Positions 1-28,735 of a stretch of DNA of 64,000 nucleotides are shown piece by piece (the stretch's first letter is position 1; every line of letters starts with the position of its first letter). Where the stretch lies: assembly GCA_916610825.1 (NCBI GenBank), contig OU744449.1, forward strand, positions 3,174,001 to 3,238,000. The letters run 5' to 3'. Origin of the DNA: Haliclystus octoradiatus. Its lineage: Eukaryota; Cnidaria; Staurozoa; Stauromedusae; Haliclystidae. The notes under the pieces are model-generated. The model saw nothing but the letters and a program-made list of their open reading frames with translations. It was not told the origin of the DNA and did no database searches. A program made the position numbers and the translations under genes.

Positions 1-55
<55 letters not shown>
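1..55. repeat. (ATT)n microsatellite at the window edge
   Basis: Pure TTA/ATT triplets run from the first base to about 55 and probably continue to the left. This is the first of four ATT arrays in the window. It lies 22 bases beyond the stop codon of the class C receptor, so it falls in or next to that gene's 3' UTR. Confidence 0.95.
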
Positions 56-57
<2 letters not shown>

Positions 58-76
58 CTTGATATTGGTTATATCT

Positions 77-3000
77 TTAAACTTGTGTTGTTATTGTAGC
101 TATTTTTATATCCATTTCATTATGAATATCATCAATTGTACGTCTCTTTATATTATTATTTATTTGTATAATGACTTTATGCGTTGTTACAATACCTGAT
201 GAACTTTTGTTATATGTTTTATTATTTGTTGATGGTGTGCTATTTTGATAATCAATATTTGATTGACTCGTGACGTCACTACAATCAAACGATGGAGACA
301 CGACAATCGATTTCTTTGCTCGCCTTATAACTGACTGTGATATTGATGCTTTAGCTTTTCTACGGTCGTTCTTGTGAGGGAATACTGTTATAACGACCAC
401 TTTTGGTAAAAATATATAAACCCAGTAGATCATTACAGATAACACCATTGTCCAACTACAAGCAATAGGTACTAGATCATGGCGACTATACGACACAAGT
501 AATAACGGCAACCATAACATACATAACGTAAACATTGTTAATCCCATCCATTTCGTTTCATTAAATATATATGGTACATGACGTGTGTTATATACAGCTA
601 TACACCAACAACCACATATCACTATCATATAAACACATGTAAGGATATGACCAAAATTAGTGACGTCATTACATGCGATATATATTATCATTGTGTTATT
701 ACCGTATGTATTTGTTAGTTGTATATTAGGTGTAGCATTGTATAAAAAGACAATACTCATAATAAATATTGGAATTATAAGGAATGAAGCAACTGTTAGA
801 AGTTGTGATGTTGGACCAGACATGAAGTTTCCTCTATTGGTTAATTTTCGATTGAATAGATATACAATACGGATGGATCTAACCAATAATACAGCCGAAC
901 ATATTGTTAAAGCACATGTAGGGGCTATAGCCCTCCCATAGCATATCGTACGTGACGGTTTACCAATATATAACATGGGTAACAAACATGTGATTTCCAT
1001 GGCAATCAACATTACTTGAGATAATATATAATTTGATGCTTTGATCCAAGGTGTGTCACGTTGATTAACGTATAATATCAATGTTATTAAAACTATGAAA
1101 AATGATGCTAACGATAATATAAGGACTGTTTGGGCAGCTACTGATTCTTCTGTTCTAAGATAGCTTTCTCTTGCTTGAACGCAATCTGTTTTATTAGCAT
1201 TGGGGTACATAGTATTTGGGCACTTTATACATAGTGCTTGATTCATTAACGGTTGATATTCCTTTTGGTTACATGCTACGCATTTAAAACAGCATTTACT
1301 ACTACCAGTAATACGATAGGTGCCCGGTTGACATGGTGGATTACATTCTGAATGAGGTGGTGTCTTTTTATTTCCATTCCAGATTATTCCTGTATCTTTA
1401 TACATTTGTAATTTACGAGTACTACCATCCCAGAAGCCGATATCTTCAAATTCACCTTCTTCTCCTTCAGGATTTAATTTCAGATTAGATAACGTATAAC
1501 TTCCTAAAGGAGAAAGTTTTATAAATTATAATAATTAAGTTAAATAAACTTATAAACATTTCAAAGTAAATAATATCGACAAGAGACTATTAGGAAGGCT
1601 GTTATTGCAACGATTCGAATGATCATTTTGAAGCCAAATCAATTCATTATTCACTAATAATTCATAATTCATTAATTTCTAAGATTTCTTTTTAACTTGA
1701 AAATGATAATTGATATAAATGATAAACATTAATAATTCGTAACGTTGCAATAACCCTCCTAGTATTCTCTTGTCTTAATCATTTACTTTAAAATGTTTTA
1801 CAAAGAAACGTCTTATAAAAAGGATTAACTACATAGTTAAAATAATTAATAAAATCATAGTCATTTATTCAATAATATAAAATGTATATTTATATTATTG
1901 AACAGTTAATGAAATATGTAAAAGTCATGGTTTGGTGTGTTGTGAACCCGGTTGTAAATGCAGTAGATGTAAGTCATGGTTTGGTGTGTTGTGAACCCAG
2001 TTGTAAATGCAGCCTATACATACTACTAACCTATATAAATGCAAAAGTGTGTGTGTGCTATGGTTTTCTGTTGTTTTCAATAATTAATAAAATCTAATTT
2101 TTATAAGTTGAACAGTTAAGATGTAAGTCATGGTTTGGTGTGTTGTGAACCCGGTTGTAAATGCAGCCTATACATACTACTAACCTATATACATATAAAT
2201 GCCAAAGCGTGTGTGTGCTCTGGATTTCTGCTGTTTTTTCATTCGGTTCTAATTTATTTTTTATTTTTATCAAAGTTATCCTTCATTCGTTTAAATATCG
2301 GACATAACAACATTTTGCTATGAACAATATCCAACTTAGTATATATAATTGATTATTTATACTAGAAAATTAATAATTTTATGATTTAATAGTCAAATTT
2401 CAACAACAGCAAAAATTCAGAACATAATGTTGAATTTTCTCCAGGATCCCAGAAGGCTTCACGGACCCTGATTGAGTCTGAGATAAATTCGTCTTGTTCC
2501 TTCTCACATATGTTCTGATTTCCCTGGGTGCACATCCATACATCGGCTATACGCAGGAACGTGACATTTTCAATGGGTACCTTTTTAAAAATCTACAGTA
2601 TCAATTAAGATGACCCTCGAAATCTTTCCTTTGTTTTCATCGTAAAAACATGAAATTTTAGGGTTTTTATTCTTGTCTGCTGTGAAATTTTATTGATTTC
2701 TGACAAAGGCACACGGGCCCGTCCAAAATATATCAAAGTCTCTTCCAGGTCTGATTTAAAACATGAGTGTTGCGTATAACCTTGTCTACGATCTATGACT
2801 GTTATTATTCAAAAATTATTTTATTTCTTACCTATTGGATCTCCGTTCCCATCAAATTGCACATGTGTACCACGTGGGCTTGTAAAATCAACATTCTGTA
2901 TATGTTTCAACAGCGATCTAGGAGTGATTGTCTCGTTTTGATTACAATCATGCAATGCATTATGGATACCAACTGCTGCGCTATAAACAGCATCAAATAC

Positions 3001-4224
3001 TTGACCACATTTGTTAAATTTTAATGACTTTGTTACTGTATTATAACACTCTGTATTGCTACTACTTGGTTCTGGGCATTGATTATCCCACAATTCTTGA
3101 AACCAAGGATTTCTCAAAGTTGTTTGTGGTGTCTGACGCTTGGCAGCTGCTTCAAATTCTGTTAAATTTCCTGCTAAAGGTTTTAAAGCTATTCTTCCTA
3201 GTGTAATACTTAAATCAACCGATTTTGGTAAACGATGATCACTCCATGCTTCGGATGCTATCCATGTTACACCAGTTAAATTATGTTCCGTTGCCTCCGT
3301 CAAAACAACTGTTGCTAATTCTCTATTAATAAATGTGATGACAACACGAACAGTTTCTTGAAATGATTTTAACGTTTTAATAACATTGTGTGCATCTTTA
3401 CTGCTACTTCCAATCGTTACGTCTGGCTCAATCAATGCCTTGACAGCTATACAAATGTTAAATTTAGAAAGCGCTGTCTCTAGCGCTTCAACTCCTTTAT
3501 AACCATAATCGTCGCTAGACGCTATGACGCCAACGTATGTCCAATTAAAATACAATAATATATCAGCGATTGCAGTTGCTTGATACGTATCAGATGGTAT
3601 TGTTCTTAAAAATGATGGATATCGGTCTTTTTCACTCAAATCGGGATTGGTTGAGGAATAACTAATCTGAGGTATGGAAGCACTTCCAAATATATTATTA
3701 GCCACAGCCGAGTTACTCGATAAAGAAGCACCGATTACGGCAACAACCGATTTATTCAGTTTTACTCCAATATTATCTGATATTGTATGATACCATTCAT
3801 CGTTATGTTTATTGTCGTGTAATATCATATCTAATGAATGTATCGTTGTAGTAAAAGGACTTGACATTGTATCACATATATAATAACCAAGGCGAATATC
3901 GGGTAATAAATCTTTGCTCCGATTAATCTCATCAATAGCCGATAGCATAGCTTCAACCCATAACATTGCCACTTGATTGTGTTTTATACAAATCATTGTA
4001 TTTGAACCGGCTGTATTTTTATACTCATTCTCAGCGGGTTCAACTATACTGTAACCAATTGTTTTTGTCATTCTATTACAATATTCCATTGGCATTTTAA
4101 CATGTACTGTAAATAAACCACCTATGATGTAATTTGAATCTAGATCATGAACAGTACACATTGGTACTCCAAAACAACGACATAGGTACGAGACACTTAT
4201 ACATAATATAACAAATGCCTTCAT
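77..4224 (-). CDS. Class C G-protein-coupled receptor (calcium-sensing/metabotropic-glutamate type), two exons
   Basis: Exons are 4224-2832 and 1503-77. The intron 2831-1504 has GT-AG ends, and a phase-1 junction forms a Gly codon, giving 939 residues. Residues 1-20 form a signal peptide, and the bilobed Venus-flytrap domain spans about 30-460. A nine-cysteine domain follows at about 518-575 (CNPPC, CCF, CVAC, CIKC, C), then seven membrane helices at about 585-830 and a Ser/Thr-rich cytoplasmic tail. Family motifs include SFLRTIPSDTYQ and DDYGYKG in the flytrap, and FNETKWMGLT plus PKVVV in the helices. The amino-acid pocket is kept (Ser in GASLSSNS, Thr in YSSTNP, Asp in PSDTYQ, Tyr in DDYGYKG). 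I start at the second Met, because it directly precedes the signal peptide; a Met 19 codons upstream (4281) is also in frame. An untranslated first exon near 5.5 kb is possible. The ligand is unknown: an amino acid or a divalent cation are the family options. Confidence 0.9.
1921..2240. repeat. Duplicated segment inside the class C receptor intron
   Basis: A block containing GTCATGGTTTGGTGTGTTG, then a GTTGTAAATGCAG stretch and a TACATACTACTAACCTATAT stretch, occurs at about 1925-2075 and again at 2125-2240. A short extra copy of its first half lies at 1925-1965. This looks like a local tandem duplication in intronic DNA. The rest of the intron (1504-2831) shows nothing codable; 2430-2475 resembles a scrap of the hAT-like MITE family seen at 14.4 kb. 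Confidence 0.75.
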
Positions 4225-7363
<3,139 letters not shown>

Positions 7364-7416
7364 AATTATATATCTATAGTTTTTAGTTATTTTTTACTTG
7401 ATTTTTTCTTCTCCAG

Positions 7417-23048
<15,632 letters not shown>

Positions 23049-23159
23049 ATAATGATACATATTTCTATTTCAATTCGATAAATAATAACAAATCAAAGGA
23101 ATTTGATATCAAAGGTGATAATTATAGTTGCACGTGGTAATTTTTTCTACGGTTTTTAC

Positions 23160-23720
23160 TAGTTATGTGAAGTGGACCACGTTAACAAAGAGGGCGATTT
23201 ATCCGGTAGGGGGGTTACTCGAGTTGCTCTTGTAAAGACACAACAAATTTTAATTCGGTATGCGAGTGGCTCGCTTACCTCAGAGCTATCTATTCACAAG
23301 AGTTGGGACACTCTTTCGTGGGCCGCTCTCAGCTCCAATTCGACAGATGCGACTCGTGTGATATTATGGACGCCATTCTCGCTTCGTCAAACTCAGGCTC
23401 GCTAAATGTGAACAAAGCGCGCGAAAATAATATCATGAGTTCGGAAAACTTTTCGTTTAAGAGCAAAACCTCGTTCCCACTAGAACGAAAATGGCGATTT
23501 TCGAGCCCCAAAGGTTACGTGTCACAACTCTTCTAAATACATGGCTCTGGCTTACCCGGGCTACTCGTCCTCTGTGTAAACAGCGGTGTGTTAGCGTCTC
23601 CTTGGGCAGACCAAGATCTTTAGGCGGACCTACTAATAATATGGTGTGTTTACCTAACCTAAAGAATCCTGAAACGGTCATTGATCAAACCATGGTATAT
23701 ACAGTATGTATGTAGAAATA
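23160..23720. other. CG-richer block, possible promoter or 5' exon
   Basis: Just downstream of ELP2 the composition shifts to many CG dinucleotides (GTTCGG, GCGCGCG, CGACTCGTG). On the plus strand there is a good start context AAAATGGCGA at 23490. On the minus strand a strong donor CTGAG|GTAAGC lies near 23277. No protein family is recognisable in any frame. It may be a promoter or untranslated exon of the channel gene further right, or of a minus-strand RNA. Confidence 0.3.
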
Positions 23721-25063
23721 TTTAAAATGAATACATATTATATTTAATAATAGACGTTATTATTAAGTAAGAGAGAGTGATTTCTTTATCTACGAATCAT
23801 GATGTATACATGGAGAAATACAGGAATTTCAAAGCAGCTGAAAACGGAAAAATGTCGTTCTTTTAAGACTAGTCAACTTGTTTAAAGTTTTATTGTACTT
23901 GATTTTATTATGTAAATCTCATTTTTTTTAACATAGGTTTAAATTATCAATCATCTTTATATAATGCGTTTATATATAATGCGGTTAGTATTCACATCCA
24001 ACGTGAAGCATTTTGAGCTGAAAAAATTATTGTCTGGCAGAGTCAACAAAAGCTTTAAAATTAGACGTAAAAAATTGGACCTGTAAAATAGTTCTTAAGT
24101 AAAAACATGTGACTTGCAAGAATATGACGTACAATTAATTGTGATGGTTACATACAGGCACTGATCTAACGAATGAATTTAACCATGATTCAACATGCCT
24201 TGGCGTCTTATATATATGCATTATAGTTGTATTTGAGATTTACAGGAAGATTAATTAATGATCAACACCTTCTTGATTCAGCAAAGAAATTTTTTTCCGA
24301 AATTCTGTCTTTTGAATGATCTCTTCTCGTGTTCATTGCATTATTTTATCAAGAAAAATGAGTATTTGGACGCGCACGAATACAAATAAGAGAAACTTAA
24401 AATTGTATTTCTGCGACTCAACAGTCATGCACAAGTTTAAATAAAGCAGACTCAATACGCACGCGCGGATAAAACAACATGAACCGGTAAAATGTTGATT
24501 AAAATCAATTTTGAACATGTTAAAAAACATTACAGATGGTGTCTTTTGTATTATTAATTCGTAATTTGATGTTTGAGTTCTGCATAGTATTCATTGAGGT
24601 CTAACAGGTTGTTTTATATGTATACTAATATAGTTTCTAAGTTTAATGCGGTCAATTTTTGATGAGTTTAAATTTTGAAAATAAAATTCAAATATTAGTT
24701 TTGAAAATGAGTTTAAGATCTTTACCAGCTGTGGCAAAGAAATCAAATAATGAAATATGGTAAGGATAGAAAAGATACTATTATTTATATATGTATACAG
24801 TGTTTTTTTCATTTAATTAAAAAAATTTATTTATTATCATATGCCATGTGTGTCTCATGCTTAATGAAAATTCTTCGTTTTTATCTTGATGATAATAATT
24901 TGGTTTCGTTATATAAATTACTTATATAGTATATGGTTGATAATGATATAGAAGTAATTTTATGTAGTCTTTGCTGTTTTAATAGTGCGTGGTGCCATAA
25001 ATGCAGAACTATTTATATATTATAAATCAACGAAAAAATCAGACATTCATATTTGTACTAATA

Positions 25064-25088
25064 GATTCACGCCTTTGGCGATCATCAG
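25064..25088 (-). ncRNA. Hammerhead-like motif, left arm
   Basis: Minus strand: CTGATGA, stem II CGCC-AAA-GGCG (perfect), then GAATC where GAAAC is expected. The change hits stem III, so this copy is probably inactive. Confidence 0.6.
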
Positions 25089-25135
25089 GCAATTTAATCT
25101 ATCTAGATATATAATCTTAATATATTTAGATTAAA

Positions 25136-25180
25136 TTGCCTGATGATCGTCAAAGTGTTGAAACTATTAGTAGCAAATAT
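25136..25180 (+). ncRNA. Type I hammerhead ribozyme motif, right arm
   Basis: Stem I is TTGC (before the core) pairing with GCAA (after the cleavage site). The core CTGATGA is at 25140-25146. Stem II is degraded (CGTC-AAA-GTGT), and the core continues with GAA at 25160-25162. Stem III is ACT-ATT-AGT, and the presumed cleavage-site residue is A. A three-base-pair stem III is typical of Penelope hammerheads. The weak stem II suggests reduced activity. Confidence 0.65.
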
Positions 25181-26039
25181 GAATCTCTGATTTTTGCGTT
25201 TATTTAGTATTATGGTTAATGTATATATAGTTAATTAATTTTTATTTCAAAACATTTCATTTTCTGTTGTTCTTTATATATTAATTTCTCACTCGTGAAA
25301 AATATTTTTTTTTACTAGAACATTGAGGAAAATTTAAGAACAAAGTTAAAAACATTACGAGTCTCTTTTTTTGAAGATATTCATTTAGAAGATAAGTAAG
25401 ATATACCGTAGATAATATTGAATATACATTTTCAACAAAAAATTAAGATCATTTTAGCGAAACTTTACAGCTCAACTCAATTTTTCTTATGTTCTGATAA
25501 AAAGTGTATATTATTCCTTTGTTTTTTTGGCAGCATTCCACGATCTTATTTAAAGATTTTTAAATGACTTAACCTTTTATGAATATTTTACGATTTACTT
25601 GTATATAGGTTTATTAATCTCTGATCACGTTCGCGTCAAAAACAGTATTATCAGACTATATAGTGTGCGAAGAATACACAAACTTTCGAAAGCGCTGATG
25701 TAATAGTTTTTGTATGGTTACTCCATTGAATAAGCCATGTTATATATTGTATTGGAAGGTTATATAATATATATATATTGCAATCTGCACAATCAAATTA
25801 AATTAAATTTGTACACCATAATTAAAATGGGGAAAGTTAAATTTAGTTGTAATTAAAGTTAGTGTTTTCATACTAATTTTGGTTGTATTTCATTGTGAAT
25901 TCTATATAATTATATGTCATATATCATATAAAGCTCAAATTGATATTGAGTCAGTCCTGTGAAAAAAGTATCTAATTAATACTGTTCTCAAGTTAAGTGT
26001 ACCTTAGTTTATACAGTATATAGTTTATATGATATGATT

Positions 26040-26425
26040 ATGATATGATTTATTTGTCATAAAATGAAAATGACAGGCAAATACAAGGAATTACCACAAT
26101 AGTAATTACACAATATACATACAGCCATTTTACAAATAAAAAAGAAAACCATAACAAGTTAAATTCAAATACAATGTACAGATGCGTGCTATTTGTCTGC
26201 TACCTCGTGGTTTTAGCCACAATGATACTATATAAACTCCGTATAAACTATGAGTATACTTATCAGGTATTTCTTAATAAATAATGATGATGATGATGAT
26301 AGTAGTAGCATAGACAGGTACATTATAAGAATGTGCCGTCCCACTTACTCCTAACATATTTCCTACAAAAAAATGCCACAAATCACGGTTAGACATAGTT
26401 ACATGGCTGACATAAGAGAGTGACC
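26040..26425. repeat. Dispersed repeat, shared with 29.1 and 48.0 kb
   Basis: TTATAAGAATGTGCCGTCCC, then AACATATTT, CTACA and GACATAG, recur in the same order at 47990-48090. TTTTAGCCACAATGATACT at about 26214 recurs at 29090. The block has a (GAT)n run at 26283 and looks like a non-coding retroelement 3' part. Nothing else is recognised between 23.7 and 28.7 kb apart from the separately listed elements. Confidence 0.55.
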
Positions 26426-26632
26426 TACAAAGACATCTGACGTTTATGAGCAGTATAGCAGAGTTAGAAAGGGAAATTTCCGAAGTTTAGCAGTAGAAAG
26501 TAAGTGATGATGATGCAGTTAATGATATTGGAAACCGCACATAATTATTGCAGCGTGGATATTAATTTTAATGCGTCATCTTTAACTTACATTGTGGGAT
26601 GTGAATGGGATAGTTTCGGTAAAGACCCTATA

Positions 26633-26688
26633 TAGTCAATCGATAGCTCGCCCGGGTGAGGGTGCTGCCGCGGACTATCGATTGACTA
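26633..26688. other. Perfect 14-bp hairpin with GC-rich loop
   Basis: TAGTCAATCGATAG (26633-26646) and CTATCGATTGACTA (26675-26688) are perfect reverse complements around a 28-base GC-rich loop holding CCCGGG and CCGCGG. No known RNA family is recognised. Confidence 0.6.
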
Positions 26689-26919
26689 GTGCATAGCTGC
26701 AGACGCTATATTTCTCTGATGCAAAGATTACCATCAACTGTTATAACTATATGCACTCTTTTTCAAAAGAACATGTAAAATTGAGATGATTTGTTCTTCA
26801 TTATTACGGTCAAACGCAACTATTTTTCATTTGTTTTGCTCAAATTCGATGTTTTTTATAAATAAAAATGAGTGTGATAAATAGACTCTAATAAATGACC
26901 AACGTCATTGTTCAAAAAT

Positions 26920-27171
26920 CAGGGGTGGCACCAGAGGGGGGCAGGGGGGCTACAGCCCTCCCGTCGGGGATGCTCAGCCCCCCTGTCGGGGAAGACTAAA
27001 TTTTCTGTCGGGGAATTTTTTTTAACATATTTCGTAATAAACAATATGAATTAGCTCCATTCCAATATTAGAGACTATTGCCAAATTGTCTCTATGTAAC
27101 ATAGAAATTTGGCCTAGCCCCCTGTCGGGGATGCCAGCCCCCTCGTCGGGGAAATCCTGGTGCCACCCCTG
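26920..27171. mobile_element. hAT-like MITE, family 2
   Basis: Ends are CAGGGGTGGCACCA and TGGTGCCACCCCTG. Flanks TCAAAAAT and TCGAAAAT are an 8-bp duplication with one change. The interior has four or more CTGTCGGGGA words. A decayed relative lies at about 41710-41860. It is non-coding. Confidence 0.85.
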
Positions 27172-27699
27172 TCGAAAATAGTTTCGAAATCTCTAGGGCC
27201 AGATTTCAAACTCCGAGATCATGAAACTACGTTGTATATAAACATAAGAATTAAAAGATGACACTGAGAGACGAGTAGACTCCGAGTATATATGACCATC
27301 ACTGCCTATACTGGGGAAGCCGAGGAAGATCTGTAAAACGAGGAAATTGTATGCCCTGCGCGCGCAGTATAAATCTGTCATGATTATTTTCAAAGGTTTG
27401 AGAAATTTTTTCTATCAAATAGTAATAAATATGAAATTATTGGAAAACTAATTTTGTTCTCATAAATTTGCTGAATTTGAATTTGTGGTTACTGAAAACT
27501 AGTTTCTATTTGATACAAATCAACAATATGTATTGGAAAAATATAATTAATAAATAGTTTTGAACAAATTTGAATTAAAATAATATTATCATGATTTTAA
27601 ATGAATGTCCACCCACAAATCTTTATCTCGATTCTATAAATTTTATTTAGTTTCATTGACTCATTAATTAATTATATGAGCAAAATAGTATTTATATAG

Positions 27700-27970
27700 T
27701 GATACAACAAGAATGAAATGTATTAGAAATGGTGAGGACATGAGAACATAGATTTAAATATTCATCCAGTATTATTTAATTAAACAACATATATAATTGT
27801 TGAAACGTTCTCCTCTGAATAAAGATTTGAAATATTCCCAGGTAAGTACTCCTTTATGGTATTTACATGCAATTTTATTGTAATATATAAAAAATGTGAA
27901 GTCAAAAATCAGGCAATCATTTTAGCTACTCAAAGTTTCACGCCAAGGCGATCATCAGGCAGTATATTCA
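27700..27970 (-). mobile_element. Penelope-type terminal repeat remnant
   Basis: TCAAAAATCAGG with the hammerhead at 27935-27958 matches the arms at 25.1 kb. A plus-strand scrap at 27795-27842 (TTGTTGAAACGTTCTCCTCT) resembles sequence downstream of other Penelope hammerheads. Confidence 0.5.
27919..27958 (-). ncRNA. Type I hammerhead ribozyme motif
   Basis: Minus strand: CTGATGA, stem II CGCC-TT-GGCG (four perfect pairs), GAA, stem III ACT-TTG-AGT, presumed cleavage after A. Core residues are all present. Stem I is only two base pairs as seen, so it may need a dimeric form or tertiary contacts. Confidence 0.65.
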
Positions 27971-28735
27971 ATTTTTATGTTAAAAAAGTTCAAAAGTCTG
28001 TTTGCCACTTTTTATCAGTTGTTGTTTTTTCTGTTTCTGTTTTCTTGAATCCCAACATCATTGTTGTTGTTGTTGTTGTTGTTTATTTTGTCAACAATGG
28101 TGACAAACAGACCAATACAGGAAATCATGTACTGACTATGCTCCTTGGAGGCATTGGATTATTTGATATTCAGTGTTTTAGAGTGATCATTTTATTGAAA
28201 TTTGTATAGTTCCTATATATACAGTAGACACCTCAATTGCATTAAATATTTATGAAATAAATTAGATATGATTATCATAATTATTACTACCAAATCTTGA
28301 AACATTAAAATCTTACTGAAAACCTACAGAGAAATTACTGAAACTTGATTAGGCACAATAATACACTGGGTCAGAATATTCTTTGTTGATTGGGTACAGT
28401 AGATTTTAATTTTAAGGACGTATTCCAGTAGTTTTACAGTAGATTGACATGGATTAAGTCTGCAGTGAATTTCAGTACGATTTCAATATCCAATACCATT
28501 CCAGTATCTTTTTAGTTTGTATTCAGTAGCTATTCAGTATATATGCCAGATCTATAGAAGTAGAACGGCGTCATGTAATGAATAAGATAAGTTTTGATGC
28601 GATAGTTATCATTATGGGACAAAGTATCCGGATTTTAACGAGTTCGACAGAAATGGGGGCATGTCAGAATTTGAATTTACTAGCTGCTTTGATATGGTCT
28701 GTTTAATTTTCTTTCGCTTTTTAATTTCAGACGCT

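Larger units (their letters stand above)
25037..25200. mobile_element. Inverted pair of Penelope-type terminal repeats with hammerheads
   Basis: Two arms of about 70 bases face each other around 25117. Both contain AGATTAAATTGCCTGATGAT. The right arm (plus strand) carries the full ribozyme layout and the left arm (minus strand) a variant. There is no coding sequence between them. Confidence 0.7.

Noticed and set aside
660-941. A 93-residue plus-strand frame
   Set aside because: It is antisense to the seven-helix part of the class C receptor exon and has no features of its own.
23172-23715. Several 60-77 residue frames on both strands in the CG-rich block
   Set aside because: None matches a family and they overlap each other; they follow from fewer stop codons in CG-richer DNA.
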